A stretch of 64,000 bases of DNA from Hydrogenophaga sp. (GTDB lineage: Bacteria; Pseudomonadota; Gammaproteobacteria; Burkholderiales; Burkholderiaceae_C). The notes beneath the pieces are model-generated. The model was not told where the DNA came from. It saw only the letters and a program-made list of their open reading frames with translations, and ran no database searches. Each line of letters starts with the position of its first letter. Within the stretch, counting starts at the first letter, position 1. Positions 43,142-51,841 of this stretch are shown here, piece by piece. Location of the stretch: contig JAABQK010000002.1 in NCBI GenBank assembly GCA_011391495.1, positions 285,825-349,824 of the forward strand. The letters are read 5' to 3'. Position numbers and translations under genes: made by a program.

Positions 43142-44188
43142 TTACCGGTTATTCGCCTTGAGGCGGGCATCGAGGCGCGGGAACACGCGGCGCGCGTTGC
43201 CTTCGTAGACCTTGTAGCGCTGCTCGTCGCTCAGGTGGCCCGTGGCCTGCACGTAGCGCTTGGTGTCGTCGTAATAGTGGCCGGTCTCGGGGTCGATGCC
43301 GCGCACGGCGCCGATCATTTCCGACGCGAACAGGATGTTGTCGACCGGGATCACCTGGGTCAGCAGGTCGATGCCCGGCTGGTGGTAGACGCAGGTGTCG
43401 AAGAACACGTTGTTCAGCAGATGGTCCTTCAGCAGCGGCTTCTTCATCTCCTGCGCCAGGCCACGGTAGCGCCCCCAGTGGTAGGGCGCGGCGCCGCCGC
43501 CGTGCGGGATGATGAACTTGAGGGTGGGAAAGTCCTTGAACAGGTCACCCTGGATCAGCTGCATGAAGGCCGTGGTGTCGGCGTTGATGTAGTGCGCGCC
43601 GGTGGTGTGGAAGCAGGCGTTGCAGCTGGTGCTGACGTGGATCATGGCCGGGATGTCGTGCTCGACCATCTTCTCGTAGATCGGGTACCAGTGGCGATCG
43701 GTCAGCGGTGGGCTGGTCCAGTGGCCGCCCGAGGGATCGGGGTTCAGGTTGATGCCGACGTTGCCGTATTCCTTGACGCACCGCTCCAGCTCCGGGATGC
43801 AGGTGGCGGGGTCCACGCCGGGGCTTTGCGGCAGCATGGCGGCGGGCACGAAATGGTCCGGAAAGAGCTGGCTCACGCGGTAGCAGAGCTCGTTGCAGAT
43901 GGCGGCCCAGGTGCTCGACACCTGGAAGTCGCCGATGTGGTGCGCCATGAAGCTGGCGCGCGGGCTGAAGATGGTGAGGTCGGAGCCGCGCTCCCTCATC
44001 AGCTTGAGCTGGTTGGTCTCGATGGACTCGCGCAGCTCGTCGTCGCTGATCTTCAGGTCGGCCACTTTGGGCATGACGGCCGGGTCCTGGATGCCGGCGA
44101 TCTGCTGGTTGCGCCAGTTCTCCAGCGCCTTGGGCGCCGTGGTGTAGTGACCGTGGCAATCGATGATGAGGGGCTTTTGCTGGCTCAA
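43142..44188 (-). CDS. ligJ: 4-oxalomesaconate hydratase
   Basis: A 348-aa amidohydrolase-family hydratase (PmdE) adding water to 4-oxalomesaconate. The start is a TTG (44188) six bases after a strong CAGGAGA; it gives (M)SQQKPLIIDCHGHYTTAPKA, which fits the family, whereas no ATG does. Metal-binding motif DCHGHYTT (about 10-17), then GVDPATCIPELERCVKEYG, VEHDIPAMIHVSTSCN, FPTLKFIIPHGGGAAPYHWGR and DNILFASEMIGAVRGID. It is the first gene of the operon, behind the promoter at 44305-44333. Confidence 0.94.
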   Translation of the reverse strand: MSQQKPLIIDCHGHYTTAPKALENWRNQQIAGIQDPAVMPKVADLKISDDELRESIETNQLKLMRERGSDLTIFSPRASFMAHHIGDFQVSSTWAAICNELCYRVSQLFPDHFVPAAMLPQSPGVDPATCIPELERCVKEYGNVGINLNPDPSGGHWTSPPLTDRHWYPIYEKMVEHDIPAMIHVSTSCNACFHTTGAHYINADTTAFMQLIQGDLFKDFPTLKFIIPHGGGAAPYHWGRYRGLAQEMKKPLLKDHLLNNVFFDTCVYHQPGIDLLTQVIPVDNILFASEMIGAVRGIDPETGHYYDDTKRYVQATGHLSDEQRYKVYEGNARRVFPRLDARLKANNR

Positions 44189-44304
44189 GGAAGTCTCCTG
44201 GATGGCGTTGGGGGGCCAGGCCGGCCCATGCTGTCTCTGGCGGATTGTGAACCCGTGCCGGCCCGCCATCCAGCCCGGTACCGCGCTAGCAGCTAGAACA
44301 AATA

Positions 44305-44333
44305 TTTATATCTATGATGGAGTTATTCCACAA
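44305..44333 (-). promoter_or_regulatory. Sigma-70 promoter of the pmd operon
   Basis: On the minus strand TTGTGG (44333-44328), 17 bases, then TATAAA (44310-44305). The spacer and the region after it are AT-rich (ATAGATATAAATATTTG) in an otherwise GC-rich area, and include T-N11-A type sites as expected for LysR binding. It lies between the ligJ start and the divergent LysR gene. Confidence 0.65.
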
Positions 44334-44344
44334 ACTAGAGACTC

Positions 44345-45250
44345 ATGGACCTCAAGCAACTTGAATATTTCGTGCGCGTGGCCGAGCTGGGCAGCTTCAC
44401 CCGGGCATCGCTGGCGCTGGATGTGGCCCAGCCGGCGCTGTCGCGCCAGGTGCGTCTGCTTGAGGTGGAACTGCGGCAGAACCTGCTGGTGCGCAACGGC
44501 CGCGGTGCCACGCCCACCGAAGCGGGCAAGCTGCTGCTGGAACATGGCCGCGGCATCCTGCACCAGGTCGAGCGCGCGCGCGAGGAATTGGGCCGGGTGC
44601 GCGGGGCGCTGGCGGGGCGCGTCGCGATCGGCCTGCCGCCGAGCCTGGCGCGCGTGCTGGCCGTACCGCTCACGCGCGCTTTCCGGCAACAGTTGCCCGA
44701 GGCCAGCATCTCCATCAGTGAGGGGCTGTCGGCCAACATGCAGGAGTGGCTGCAGACCGGCCGGCTGGATATTGCGCTGCTCTACAACGCGATGCCCGCG
44801 CCCGACATCGAGATCGCCCCCCTGCGCGACGAAGAGCTGCTGCTGGTGCAGGCGCGCCCTCCCGGCTTGGCCGAGGACCCCCCGCCACCACCGATCTCGC
44901 TGGCCGCGGTCGCGGCATTGCCGCTGGTGATCCCGAGCCGCCCCAACGCGATCCGCATGCAGGTGGAAGCCGAGATGGCCAACATCGGCTGCCGCCCCAT
45001 GGTGGCGCTGGAGATCGACGGGGTGTCGGCCATCCTGGATCTGGTGGCCGACGGTGCGGGGGCCGCCCTGCTCTCACGCCATGCGGTGGCCAGCTCGATC
45101 CGGCCGTCGGCCTACCAGATGCGCGCCGTGACCGACCCACCCCTGCGCACCCGCCTGTGCCTGGCCACCAGTTCGCTGCGCCCCGCCACGCTGACGCAGC
45201 AGACCACGCAGACGCTGATCCGCCAGACACTGCTAGCGCTCAACGCCTGA
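44345..45250 (+). CDS. LysR-family regulator of the pmd operon
   Basis: A 301-aa LysR-type activator, divergent from ligJ (156 bases between starts). Helix-turn-helix: MDLKQLEYFVRVAELGSFTRASLALDVAQPALSRQVRLLE (residues 1-40, quoted in part with the recognition helix near 30-45), followed by a ligand domain starting VAIGLPPSLARVLAVPL. The family and position match PmdR/GalR-type regulators of protocatechuate or gallate catabolism; inducers in such systems are pathway intermediates. The role is inferred from position. Confidence 0.85.
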   Translation: MDLKQLEYFVRVAELGSFTRASLALDVAQPALSRQVRLLEVELRQNLLVRNGRGATPTEAGKLLLEHGRGILHQVERAREELGRVRGALAGRVAIGLPPSLARVLAVPLTRAFRQQLPEASISISEGLSANMQEWLQTGRLDIALLYNAMPAPDIEIAPLRDEELLLVQARPPGLAEDPPPPPISLAAVAALPLVIPSRPNAIRMQVEAEMANIGCRPMVALEIDGVSAILDLVADGAGAALLSRHAVASSIRPSAYQMRAVTDPPLRTRLCLATSSLRPATLTQQTTQTLIRQTLLALNA

Positions 45251-45265
45251 GCCTGGACGGTTCGC

Positions 45266-46237
45266 TCAGCCGAGCCAGCCCGCGCTGTGGCGCATCAGCC
45301 AGAGGATGGCGCTCAGCGTGAAGAAGGAAGCGGCGGTGGTCGCCAGCAGGGCCGCGGCGGTGAAACCCTCATAACCGTGGCGCTGCGCGAGGATGGAATA
45401 CACGCCCAGCATGGGCATGGCCGCGGACAGCACGGCCGCGGCGCGCAACTCGCCCTCGGGCGCGGGCAGGCCCAGCGCGCCCAGCAGCGCGATGGCGCCC
45501 CACACAGCGGCCGGGTGCAGCAGCAGCTTGCCCACGGCGATCAGACCCACCTGCCGGCGCATGCCCCTGACCTGCAGACCCACCAGATTGCCGCCGATGA
45601 TGAAGAGCGCCAGGCCGCTGGCCGCGCCGGAGAACAGGTGGACCGTGCGGCTGAGCACCGCCGGCAAGGTCCAGCCCGACAGCGAGACCAGGAAACCCAG
45701 CACGATGCCGACGATCATCGGGTTGCGCGCAAGCCGTTCGCCGGTCTGGCGCAGGGACTGCACCAGCGACCGCGGCTCGCCCTGGTGGGCGCCCGCATCG
45801 GCCACGGTGAACAGCAGCGGCAGCTTGATCAGGTTCTCCACGATCAGGTTCAGCGCCAGGATCACGCCCCCCAGCGGACCGAAGAGCAGCAACATCATGG
45901 GGTAGCCGATGTAGCCGCTGTTGGAACAGCTCATGCCCATGGCCACATACGCGCTTTCGGTCAGCGGCTTTTTCTGCAGCTTCCTGGCCAAGAACAGTGC
46001 ACCGAGCAGCACCGTGAGCGAGCCCAGCGTGAAAGCGAGCAGGTAGCCGGGCCGAGCCACCTCGCCCAGCGGACGTGAGGCCAGCGCATTGAACAGCAGC
46101 GCCGGCAGTGCGATCTGCAGCACGAACTTGCCGAGCACGCGCATGTCGGCCTTGCTGAACACGTTCCATCGCACACAGGCGTAGCCGGCCAGGATGCAGA
46201 GGTAGATCGGGCCGGTGATACCCAGGATGTCGAACAT
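45266..46237 (-). CDS. AEC-family transporter
   Basis: A 323-aa polytopic carrier with about ten membrane segments, of the auxin efflux carrier (AEC) family. The halves have the family pattern: LCILAGYACVRWNVFSKADM at the start, MGMSCSNSGYIGYPMMLLLFG near residue 98 and FIIGGNLVGLQVRGMRRQ near 215. Bacterial members move malonate, malate or other carboxylates. It ends 15 bases after the convergent LysR gene, and shares its strand with the dehydrogenase and transporter genes upstream. Confidence 0.87.
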   Translation of the reverse strand: MFDILGITGPIYLCILAGYACVRWNVFSKADMRVLGKFVLQIALPALLFNALASRPLGEVARPGYLLAFTLGSLTVLLGALFLARKLQKKPLTESAYVAMGMSCSNSGYIGYPMMLLLFGPLGGVILALNLIVENLIKLPLLFTVADAGAHQGEPRSLVQSLRQTGERLARNPMIVGIVLGFLVSLSGWTLPAVLSRTVHLFSGAASGLALFIIGGNLVGLQVRGMRRQVGLIAVGKLLLHPAAVWGAIALLGALGLPAPEGELRAAAVLSAAMPMLGVYSILAQRHGYEGFTAAALLATTAASFFTLSAILWLMRHSAGWLG

Positions 46238-46257
46238 GGTTGTGCAGAAGGTTTCCC

Positions 46258-46330
46258 GCGCCGGGCCGCCCCAGGCGGCAAGTGCACCGCCGCGGGGGGC
46301 AGCGACCCGCGCGGCGGCGGGACATGGGGG
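46258..46330 (-). repeat. Dispersed GC-rich intergenic repeat, copy 4 (divergent)
   Basis: Begins directly after the stop of the dehydrogenase gene. In the transcript direction it has CCCGCCGCCGCGCGGGTCGCTGCCCCCCGCGG (quoted only as its C-rich and GC-rich stretches) and GGGGCGGCCCGGCGCGGGAAAC. It shares the C-rich start, the GCGCGGGTCGC core and the GGCCCGGC block with the other copies but is the least similar. Confidence 0.55.
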
Positions 46331-47248
46331 CTAAGGCATGCTTTCGTCGTTGGCGGCCGGGCCGTGGACCGCCAACAGGCGGTCCGCGTATCGGATCCAG
46401 GGTGGGTTCTTGCCCAGTTCGGCAAAATGCCCGGCGCGGGCCTGCGCGGCCATCCAGTCGTGCTTCTGCGCAATGGCGGCGGCCATGAAGGGCTCGAAAC
46501 CGGCCTCGCGCACGGTGTTGGCCACTTCACGCATTTCTTCAGCCCGGCGCTGGCCGTGCTGCGCCACGCGGCTGAAGAAATAGCTGCCTTGCGCCTGCCA
46601 GTCGATTGAAGGAAAGGTTTCCTGGAGCGTCGCGATCATGGCGTCTTCCACGCCGTAGTGGCGCGCGGTGGTGTAGCTCTCGATCACCAGGGCTTCCAGG
46701 CATTTGATCATGACACTGCGGCACATCTTGGTGGCCGAAGCCACGCCGAGGCGATCGCTGGCAACCTTCGCGTCCATGCCCAGCGCCTGCAACACCGGCA
46801 GCAGGCGCGCCGCGTGCGCGCCGCCCAGCAGCATGGGCACGCGGATGCCATACGGCGGCACCGAGGTCATGACGCCCGCCTCCACATAGTGCGCGCCGGC
46901 CGCGTCGATCTGCGCCGCTGCCTGCTCCTTGGTGCCGGGCGAAGCGGAGTTCAGGTCGAGAAAAAAGCTGCCGGGCCGCATGTGCGGCGCCGCGGCCTGT
47001 GCCACGGCCAGCGTGTTCGACGCGGTCACGGCCGAGATCACCAGCGTGGCCTGTGCGCAGAGACCGGCCACGCTGTCGCAGGCCTGCACGCCCTGCCCGG
47101 CTGCGTGCGCGAGCGCCTCGCCGCGCTGCAGCGGGTCGGTGAACTTCAGGTCCCACGCGCCCGTCCAGGCAGCGCCGGGCCTCAGACCCGCACCGAAGAT
47201 GCGGCCAACCTCGCCGTATCCGATCAGTCCTATGCGCAAGCTGTCCAT
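46331..47248 (-). CDS. NAD(P)-dependent dehydrogenase of the 6PGDH-like family (DUF1932 type)
   Basis: A 305-aa protein. The N-terminal Rossmann domain starts LRIGLIGYGEVGRIFGAGL (4-22); LVISAVTASNTLAVAQAA and FFLDLNSASPGTKEQAAAQID (quoted in parts) match 3-hydroxyisobutyrate/6-phosphogluconate-type dehydrogenases. The C-terminal part KMCRSVMIKCLEALVIESYTTARHYG fits DUF1932. The lysine in this helix (KMCRSVMIK) is the likely catalytic residue. Homologues are often found in aromatic or lignin-derived compound catabolism, but the substrate is unknown. It lies between the Bug gene and the AEC gene on the same strand. Confidence 0.8.
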   Translation of the reverse strand: MDSLRIGLIGYGEVGRIFGAGLRPGAAWTGAWDLKFTDPLQRGEALAHAAGQGVQACDSVAGLCAQATLVISAVTASNTLAVAQAAAPHMRPGSFFLDLNSASPGTKEQAAAQIDAAGAHYVEAGVMTSVPPYGIRVPMLLGGAHAARLLPVLQALGMDAKVASDRLGVASATKMCRSVMIKCLEALVIESYTTARHYGVEDAMIATLQETFPSIDWQAQGSYFFSRVAQHGQRRAEEMREVANTVREAGFEPFMAAAIAQKHDWMAAQARAGHFAELGKNPPWIRYADRLLAVHGPAANDESMP

Positions 47249-47295
47249 GGAAGAAACTCCTTTTCTAAAATCTGCCCGGCGCGGGGTGCCCCACC

Positions 47296-47454
47296 CGGAA
47301 CACCGCGGAACGGGCTCGGCCAGGCCCCTGGTGTGGCTTGCAGGCCGCGCGAGCGCCGGAAGCGCTCCCTCTTCGGACTGTCCAAGCCTGCGCTGGCAGG
47401 CTCGGAACCACGGTCCTCAGCCCCTTTGTGGGGGTCGCGCGCAGCGCGGCAGGA
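47296..47454 (-). repeat. Dispersed GC-rich intergenic repeat, copy 5 (interrupted)
   Basis: The two halves of the repeat are present, 47413-47454 next to the Bug stop codon (CTGCCGCGCTGCGCGCGACC then CCCACAAAGGGG) and 47296-47335 (ACCAGGGGCCTGGCCGAGCC then CGTTCCGCGGTGTTCC). About 78 bases separate them, and these contain two further hairpins, GAGCGC-CGGAA-GCGCTC and AGCCTGC-GCTG-GCAGGCT. It looks like one repeat with a second small element inside it. Confidence 0.7.
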
Positions 47455-47458
47455 ATGG

Positions 47459-48448
47459 TCATTGCTGGGGAATGCCCGCGCGCCGGATCACCCCGCCCCA
47501 GCGCTGGATGTCGCTGCCCAACAGCGCTGCGGCCTGCTCGGGCGTGCTGCCGCCGGCGTCGATGTTGAGATCGGCCAGTTTCCTGCGCACCTCGGGCAAG
47601 GCGAGCGCGGCGTTGATGTCCTTGTTCAGCCGCATCACCACGTCGCGCGGGGTCCTGGCCGGCGCGGCCAGCGCGTTCCACGACGAAGCCACGAAGCCCT
47701 TGAGACCCTGTTCCACTGCGGTCGGCACATCGGGCAGCACCTTGGATCGCTTCGGTCCGGTCACGGCCAGCGCACGGAAGGCGCCAGCCTGTATCTGCGC
47801 CAGCGCCGGCCCCAGGATCTCGACGCCCACGTCCACCTGCTTGCCGCGCAGTGCGCCGATCAGCGCTGGCGTGCCGTTGAAGGGCACGATCTGGGCGTCG
47901 ATGCCGGCCGAGCTCCTGAAGAGTTCGGCCGCCAGGTTCTGCGTGCTGCCGATGTTGATGCTGCCGATGTTGAGCTTGTTCGGGTTGGCCTTGGCAAAAG
48001 CCACCAACTCGCCCAGCGTCTTGAAGGGCGAGTCGGCCGGCACCAGCACAGCGATGTCGAAGCTGCCCAGCGTGGAGACGGGTGTGAAGTCCTTGACGGT
48101 GTCGTAGGGCAAGCTCTTGAAAAGGCCAGCCGTGACAGCCGTGCCATTGGACATCAGGAACAGGGTGTGGCCATCGGGTTCGGCGCGCGCCACCGTGTTG
48201 GCCGCCACCACGCCGCCAGCGCCAGGGCGGTTTTCGATCGTCACCGGCTGGCCGAGCGACTGGCTCAGTTCCGCTCCGACGATGCGGGCCGTGAGGTCAC
48301 CGGCACCACCGGCGGCGAATGGCACCACGATGCGCAGGCCCCTGGACGGAAAGCCCTGCGCCATGACCGGCGCGGCCAGCCAGAGCGCCACGGCGCACAG
48401 CGAGGTGGACACAAGGGCGCGGCGACCATAGGGGGGAAGCGTTTTCAT
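47459..48448 (-). CDS. Bug/TctC-type tripartite tricarboxylate binding protein
   Basis: A 329-aa periplasmic binding protein with signal peptide (ALVSTSLCAVALWLAAPVMAQ). Bug-family marks: FPSRGLRIVVPFAAGGAGDLTAR, GQPVTIENRPGAGGVVAANTVARAEPDGHTL (quoted in part), VPFNGTPALIGALRGKQVDVG and LPDVPTAVEQGLKGFVASSWN. These proteins bind carboxylates or small aromatics, with many orphan copies in betaproteobacteria. No TctA or TctB gene is near, so it is an orphan, but a DctQM pair is transcribed just upstream. Confidence 0.9.
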   Translation of the reverse strand: MKTLPPYGRRALVSTSLCAVALWLAAPVMAQGFPSRGLRIVVPFAAGGAGDLTARIVGAELSQSLGQPVTIENRPGAGGVVAANTVARAEPDGHTLFLMSNGTAVTAGLFKSLPYDTVKDFTPVSTLGSFDIAVLVPADSPFKTLGELVAFAKANPNKLNIGSINIGSTQNLAAELFRSSAGIDAQIVPFNGTPALIGALRGKQVDVGVEILGPALAQIQAGAFRALAVTGPKRSKVLPDVPTAVEQGLKGFVASSWNALAAPARTPRDVVMRLNKDINAALALPEVRRKLADLNIDAGGSTPEQAAALLGSDIQRWGGVIRRAGIPQQ

Positions 48449-48567
48449 GCTGACCTCGAAGCGTGTGCGTAGCAGGAGAGGGGCCCCACTGTGCCGCCAG
48501 CGAAAAGGCCTGCAACGGTGTGCAGGCCCTGGATGTCATGCCCGGTTGCGATGAAGCCAGACCGGCC

Positions 48568-49884
48568 TCAGAGCCGCAACGCAAACAGCGTGATGCCCGG
48601 GAACGCCACCAGGATCGCGGTGCGGACGAAATCGCTGGCCACAAACGGCATGATGGCGCGGTAGGTCTGCGTGATCGGAACGTCGCGCGCCATGGAGTTG
48701 ATGACGAACAGGTTCATGCCCACCGGTGGCGTGATCAGCCCCACCTCCACCACGATCAGCACCAGGATGCCGAACCAGATCGCGAACTCCTCGGGCGGCA
48801 GGCCGAAATCGAGCGCGGTCACGATGGGGAAGAAGACCGGAATCGTCAGCAGGATCATGGACAGCGAATCCATGAAACAGCCCAGCACCACGTACAGCAG
48901 CAGGATGGCCACCAGCACCACCAGGGGACTCACGCCCCAGCTGGAGACGGCGGAGGCCGCTTCCTGCGGCAGTTGCGAGAGCGCGAGAAAGGTGTTGTAG
49001 ACACCGGCGCCGAGCACGATCATGAAAATCATGCCGGTGGCCACAGCCGTTCCCAGAATGGCACTGAGCAGGGTCTTGCGGGTCAGGCCGCCGCTGAGCC
49101 AGGCCGACAGGCCCGTGCCGAAAGCGCCGATGGCCGCCCCCTCGGTGGGCGTGAACAGGCCCGTGTAGATGCCACCCACCACCGCAATGAAGATCACCAT
49201 CACCGGCCACACCTTGACGGTGGCGACCCAGCGGTCCTTCATGGGCATGGGGGGCATGGAGCCCACTTCTTTCGGCTTGAGACGGGCGTAGACCGCGATC
49301 ACGATCATGTAGCCGATCGCGGCCAGGATGCCGGGCACGAAAGCGGCCAGGAACAGCTTGGCGATGTTCTGCTCGGTCAGGATGGCGTAGATCACCAGCA
49401 CCACCGAGGGCGGAATCAGGATGCCGAGGGTGCCGCCCGCGGCCAGGCAGGCGGTCGAAATGCCACCTGCGTAGCCGGCGCGCTTGAGCTCGGGCAAGGC
49501 CACCTGGCCCATGGTGGCCGCAGTGGCCAGCGAGGAACCGCAGATCGCGCCGAAGCCGGCACAGGCGCCCACGGCGGCCATGGCCACGCCGCCCTTGCGA
49601 TGCCCGATCCAGGCCTCGGCCGCCTTGAACAGCGCCTGCGACAGGCCGCCGAGCGCCGCAAACTGGCCCATCAGCAGAAAGAGCGGAATGACCGACAGCG
49701 AGTAGCTGGAGAAGGTGCTGTAGGTGACCTGCTTGAGCTGGTTGAGGATCGGATCGACCGAGCCGTAGACCGCCCAGGCGCCAGCCAGGCCGCACAGCAG
49801 CATGGACAGGCCGATGGGCACGCGGATGAAGATCAGCAGCAGCAGGACCGGAAAGGACCAGAGGGCGAGTTGAACAGTGCTCAT
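48568..49884 (-). CDS. dctM: TRAP transporter large permease (DctM)
   Basis: A 438-aa ion-coupled transporter subunit with about 12 membrane segments. Family marks: RVPIGLSMLLCGLAG, SYSLSVIPLFLLMGQFA, GAICGSSLATAATMGQVALPELKRAGYAGG (quoted in part), GTLGILIPPSVVLVIYA, LFTPTEGAAIGAFG and VEVGLITPPVGMNLFVIN. Together with DctQ, encoded 4 bases upstream, and one of the DctP proteins it imports an organic acid with sodium. Substrate is unknown, probably an aromatic or small carboxylate given the surroundings. Confidence 0.93.
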   Translation of the reverse strand: MSTVQLALWSFPVLLLLIFIRVPIGLSMLLCGLAGAWAVYGSVDPILNQLKQVTYSTFSSYSLSVIPLFLLMGQFAALGGLSQALFKAAEAWIGHRKGGVAMAAVGACAGFGAICGSSLATAATMGQVALPELKRAGYAGGISTACLAAGGTLGILIPPSVVLVIYAILTEQNIAKLFLAAFVPGILAAIGYMIVIAVYARLKPKEVGSMPPMPMKDRWVATVKVWPVMVIFIAVVGGIYTGLFTPTEGAAIGAFGTGLSAWLSGGLTRKTLLSAILGTAVATGMIFMIVLGAGVYNTFLALSQLPQEAASAVSSWGVSPLVVLVAILLLYVVLGCFMDSLSMILLTIPVFFPIVTALDFGLPPEEFAIWFGILVLIVVEVGLITPPVGMNLFVINSMARDVPITQTYRAIMPFVASDFVRTAILVAFPGITLFALRL

Positions 49885-49888
49885 GATG

Positions 49889-50410
49889 TCAGTGACCCGC
49901 GTTGGCTTCGACCGTCCAGCCAGCAGGCTCGGACGCCAGACCCAGCTGGGTCAGGGTTTTGGCGACATAGGCCAGGCAGCCGACCACCGCACCCACAAAA
50001 CAGAAGGCATAGGCCCACCAGACCGGCATCTGCAGGATGAAGGTGGTTTCCATGTATTCCTTCTTTTCCAGCAGGCCATCCCAGAGTTTCCAGGTGAGCA
50101 CCAGCCAGACCAGCAGCATCAGGATGTCGCTGGCCGTGTCCACGGCTTTCTGCGCCCAGCGGGGCGTGTGCATGTACAGCAGGTCCACCGTGGCATGCCC
50201 GCCGCGCAGGTAGCACCAGGGCATGAAGAAAAAGACGGCGATGCCCACGCCCACCTCGACCAGCTCGAAGTCGCCTGGCACAGGCCCCAGACCGATGCCG
50301 ATCAGGGCACGCCCCGCCACGCTGGCGACCACCATCAGGGTCAGCGCCACCAGAACCATGCCGCCAACCAGCGCCGTCCAGTTTGAAATCCGGTATATCC
50401 AGCCAATCAT
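49889..50410 (-). CDS. dctQ: TRAP transporter small permease (DctQ)
   Basis: A 173-aa membrane protein with four segments, start MIGWIYRISNWTALVGG behind AGGACACGAGG; the longer frame to 50491 adds residues without DctQ similarity. Typical DctQ arrangement: FELVEVGVGIAVFFFMPWCYLRGGHATVDLLY (quoted in part) in the second and third helices. It stabilises DctM and contacts the DctP protein. Confidence 0.9.
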   Translation of the reverse strand: MIGWIYRISNWTALVGGMVLVALTLMVVASVAGRALIGIGLGPVPGDFELVEVGVGIAVFFFMPWCYLRGGHATVDLLYMHTPRWAQKAVDTASDILMLLVWLVLTWKLWDGLLEKKEYMETTFILQMPVWWAYAFCFVGAVVGCLAYVAKTLTQLGLASEPAGWTVEANAGH

Positions 50411-50522
50411 CCTCGTGTCCTTTTTTGTGTGCGCGCTGCCGAGGGCGTCATTGTCGCCCATGGCCCAGGGAACCGGCACAGCTGCAGCCACATGGCGGCG
50501 GGCAGCCCGTCGCGCTGCGCCG

Positions 50523-51563
50523 TCACTTCGAGTACTTGGCGATCAGTGCCCGGGCTTGCGAAACCAGCTGGGCGCCGTCGATGTTCTTGCCCTTCATCTC
50601 CTTCACCCAGTCCGACTCCACGGCCGCGGCCGTGCGGCGCCAGCGCTGGGTCTCGGCGGCGTCCAGCGCCACGATGTGGTTGCCCGCCTTCACCGCAATG
50701 TCGCGGCCCACCTTGTCGGCCTCGTCCATCACACGGCCGAACATGGCGGCGGTCTCGACACCCGAGTTGTTGTCGATCACCTGCTTCAGATCGGCCGGCA
50801 ACTTGTCGTAGGCCGCGCGGTTCATGGTGAAGGCGAAGGTCTGGGTGAACAGGCCTTCCTTGCCCGCGAATGTGGTGTGGTTCTTCACCAGTTCGGTGAT
50901 CTTGAGCGAGGGCGTGACCTCCCAGGGAATGGTCGTGCCATCGATCACACCCTTGGACAGGGCCTCGGTCACCGCCGGCACCGGCATGCCCACCGGCGTG
51001 GCGCCCAGCTTGCCCAGCATGTTGTTGATGATGCGCGAACCGCCACGGATCTTCATGCCGCGCAGGCTCTCCAGACCGGTCACGGGCGCCTTGGTGTGGA
51101 ACAGGCCCGGGCCGTGGGTGTGGGCGGCGATCAGCTTGACGCTGCGGAATTCGTCGGCCGCGAACTGCTCGACGTAGGCGTGAAAGGCACGCGAGGACTG
51201 TTCAGACAAACCGCCCATGAACGGCAACTCGAACACCTCGGCCTTGTTGAAGCGCCCGGGGGTGTAACCCAGCACCGTCCAGGTCATGTCGGCCACGCCG
51301 TCGCGCGCCTGGTCAAACAGCTGGGGCGGCGTACCCCCCATGGCCATGGCGTGAAACAGCTGCACCTTGATGCGGCCGCCCGACTCGGCTTCGACCTTCT
51401 TCGCCCAGGGCACCAGTGCCTTTGCGGGAATGGGTGCCTGGGGCGGCAGGAACTGGTGCAGGCGCAGGGTCACGCTCGACTGGGCTGCTGCGCCGCCGGT
51501 GGCCAGGGTGGCAACGGATGCGCCCAGCGCGGCCAGCGCGCTGCGTCGGTTGATGGGGGTCAT
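50523..51563 (-). CDS. dctP: TRAP transporter substrate-binding protein DctP, copy 1
   Basis: A 346-aa protein starting MTPINRRSALAALG. The signal has two arginines followed by hydrophobic residues, resembling a twin-arginine (Tat) signal, cut likely after GGAAA. DctP features: VTLRLHQFLPPQAPIPAKAL, GGRIKVQLFHAMAMGG, RIINNMLGKLGATPVGMPVPAVTEALSKGVIDGTTIPWEV (quoted in part) and the arginine-bearing MKIRGGSR segment that binds carboxylate. It is one of three close paralogues in this region, and the one next to dctQM (112 bases). Confidence 0.92.
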   Translation of the reverse strand: MTPINRRSALAALGASVATLATGGAAAQSSVTLRLHQFLPPQAPIPAKALVPWAKKVEAESGGRIKVQLFHAMAMGGTPPQLFDQARDGVADMTWTVLGYTPGRFNKAEVFELPFMGGLSEQSSRAFHAYVEQFAADEFRSVKLIAAHTHGPGLFHTKAPVTGLESLRGMKIRGGSRIINNMLGKLGATPVGMPVPAVTEALSKGVIDGTTIPWEVTPSLKITELVKNHTTFAGKEGLFTQTFAFTMNRAAYDKLPADLKQVIDNNSGVETAAMFGRVMDEADKVGRDIAVKAGNHIVALDAAETQRWRRTAAAVESDWVKEMKGKNIDGAQLVSQARALIAKYSK

Positions 51564-51708
51564 GGGAATATCTCCTGTCAAAGACAAACGGGGCGTCGCG
51601 GACCGCGAAGGCGCGGGCATTCTGCGAGGGAAACCGGTGAGGACGCGGGACTGTGCCATGCGACCTACCCGCTGACCAGCCAGGAAAGGTTCTTTCTGAT
51701 ATACCAGA

Positions 51709-51737
51709 TTGATATGCGAGATTGGGCTGAATGTCAA
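51709..51737 (-). promoter_or_regulatory. Sigma-70 promoter for dctP copy 1 and dctQM
   Basis: On the minus strand TTGACA (51737-51732), 17 bases, TATCAA (51714-51709). Right after the -10 is TCTGGTATATCAG, a candidate site for a GntR-type repressor such as the one encoded at 52969. The rest of the 278-base gap shows no gene. Confidence 0.6.
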
Positions 51738-51775
51738 TTTGCGATGACGAGACAGCGGCACGGGAATCACCGGGC

Positions 51776-51808
51776 AAAAAAAAGACCAGATCCCGAGGGG
51801 ATCTGGTC
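51776..51808 (-). terminator. Terminator after dctP copy 2
   Basis: GACCAGATCCC / GGGATCTGGTC stem of 11 bp with a 3-base loop; on the minus strand it is followed by eight T residues, 33 bases past the stop of the gene at 51842. Confidence 0.95.
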
Positions 51809-51841
51809 GAGCAGACACGGGGGTGCCCGTGTGCGTTTCGC

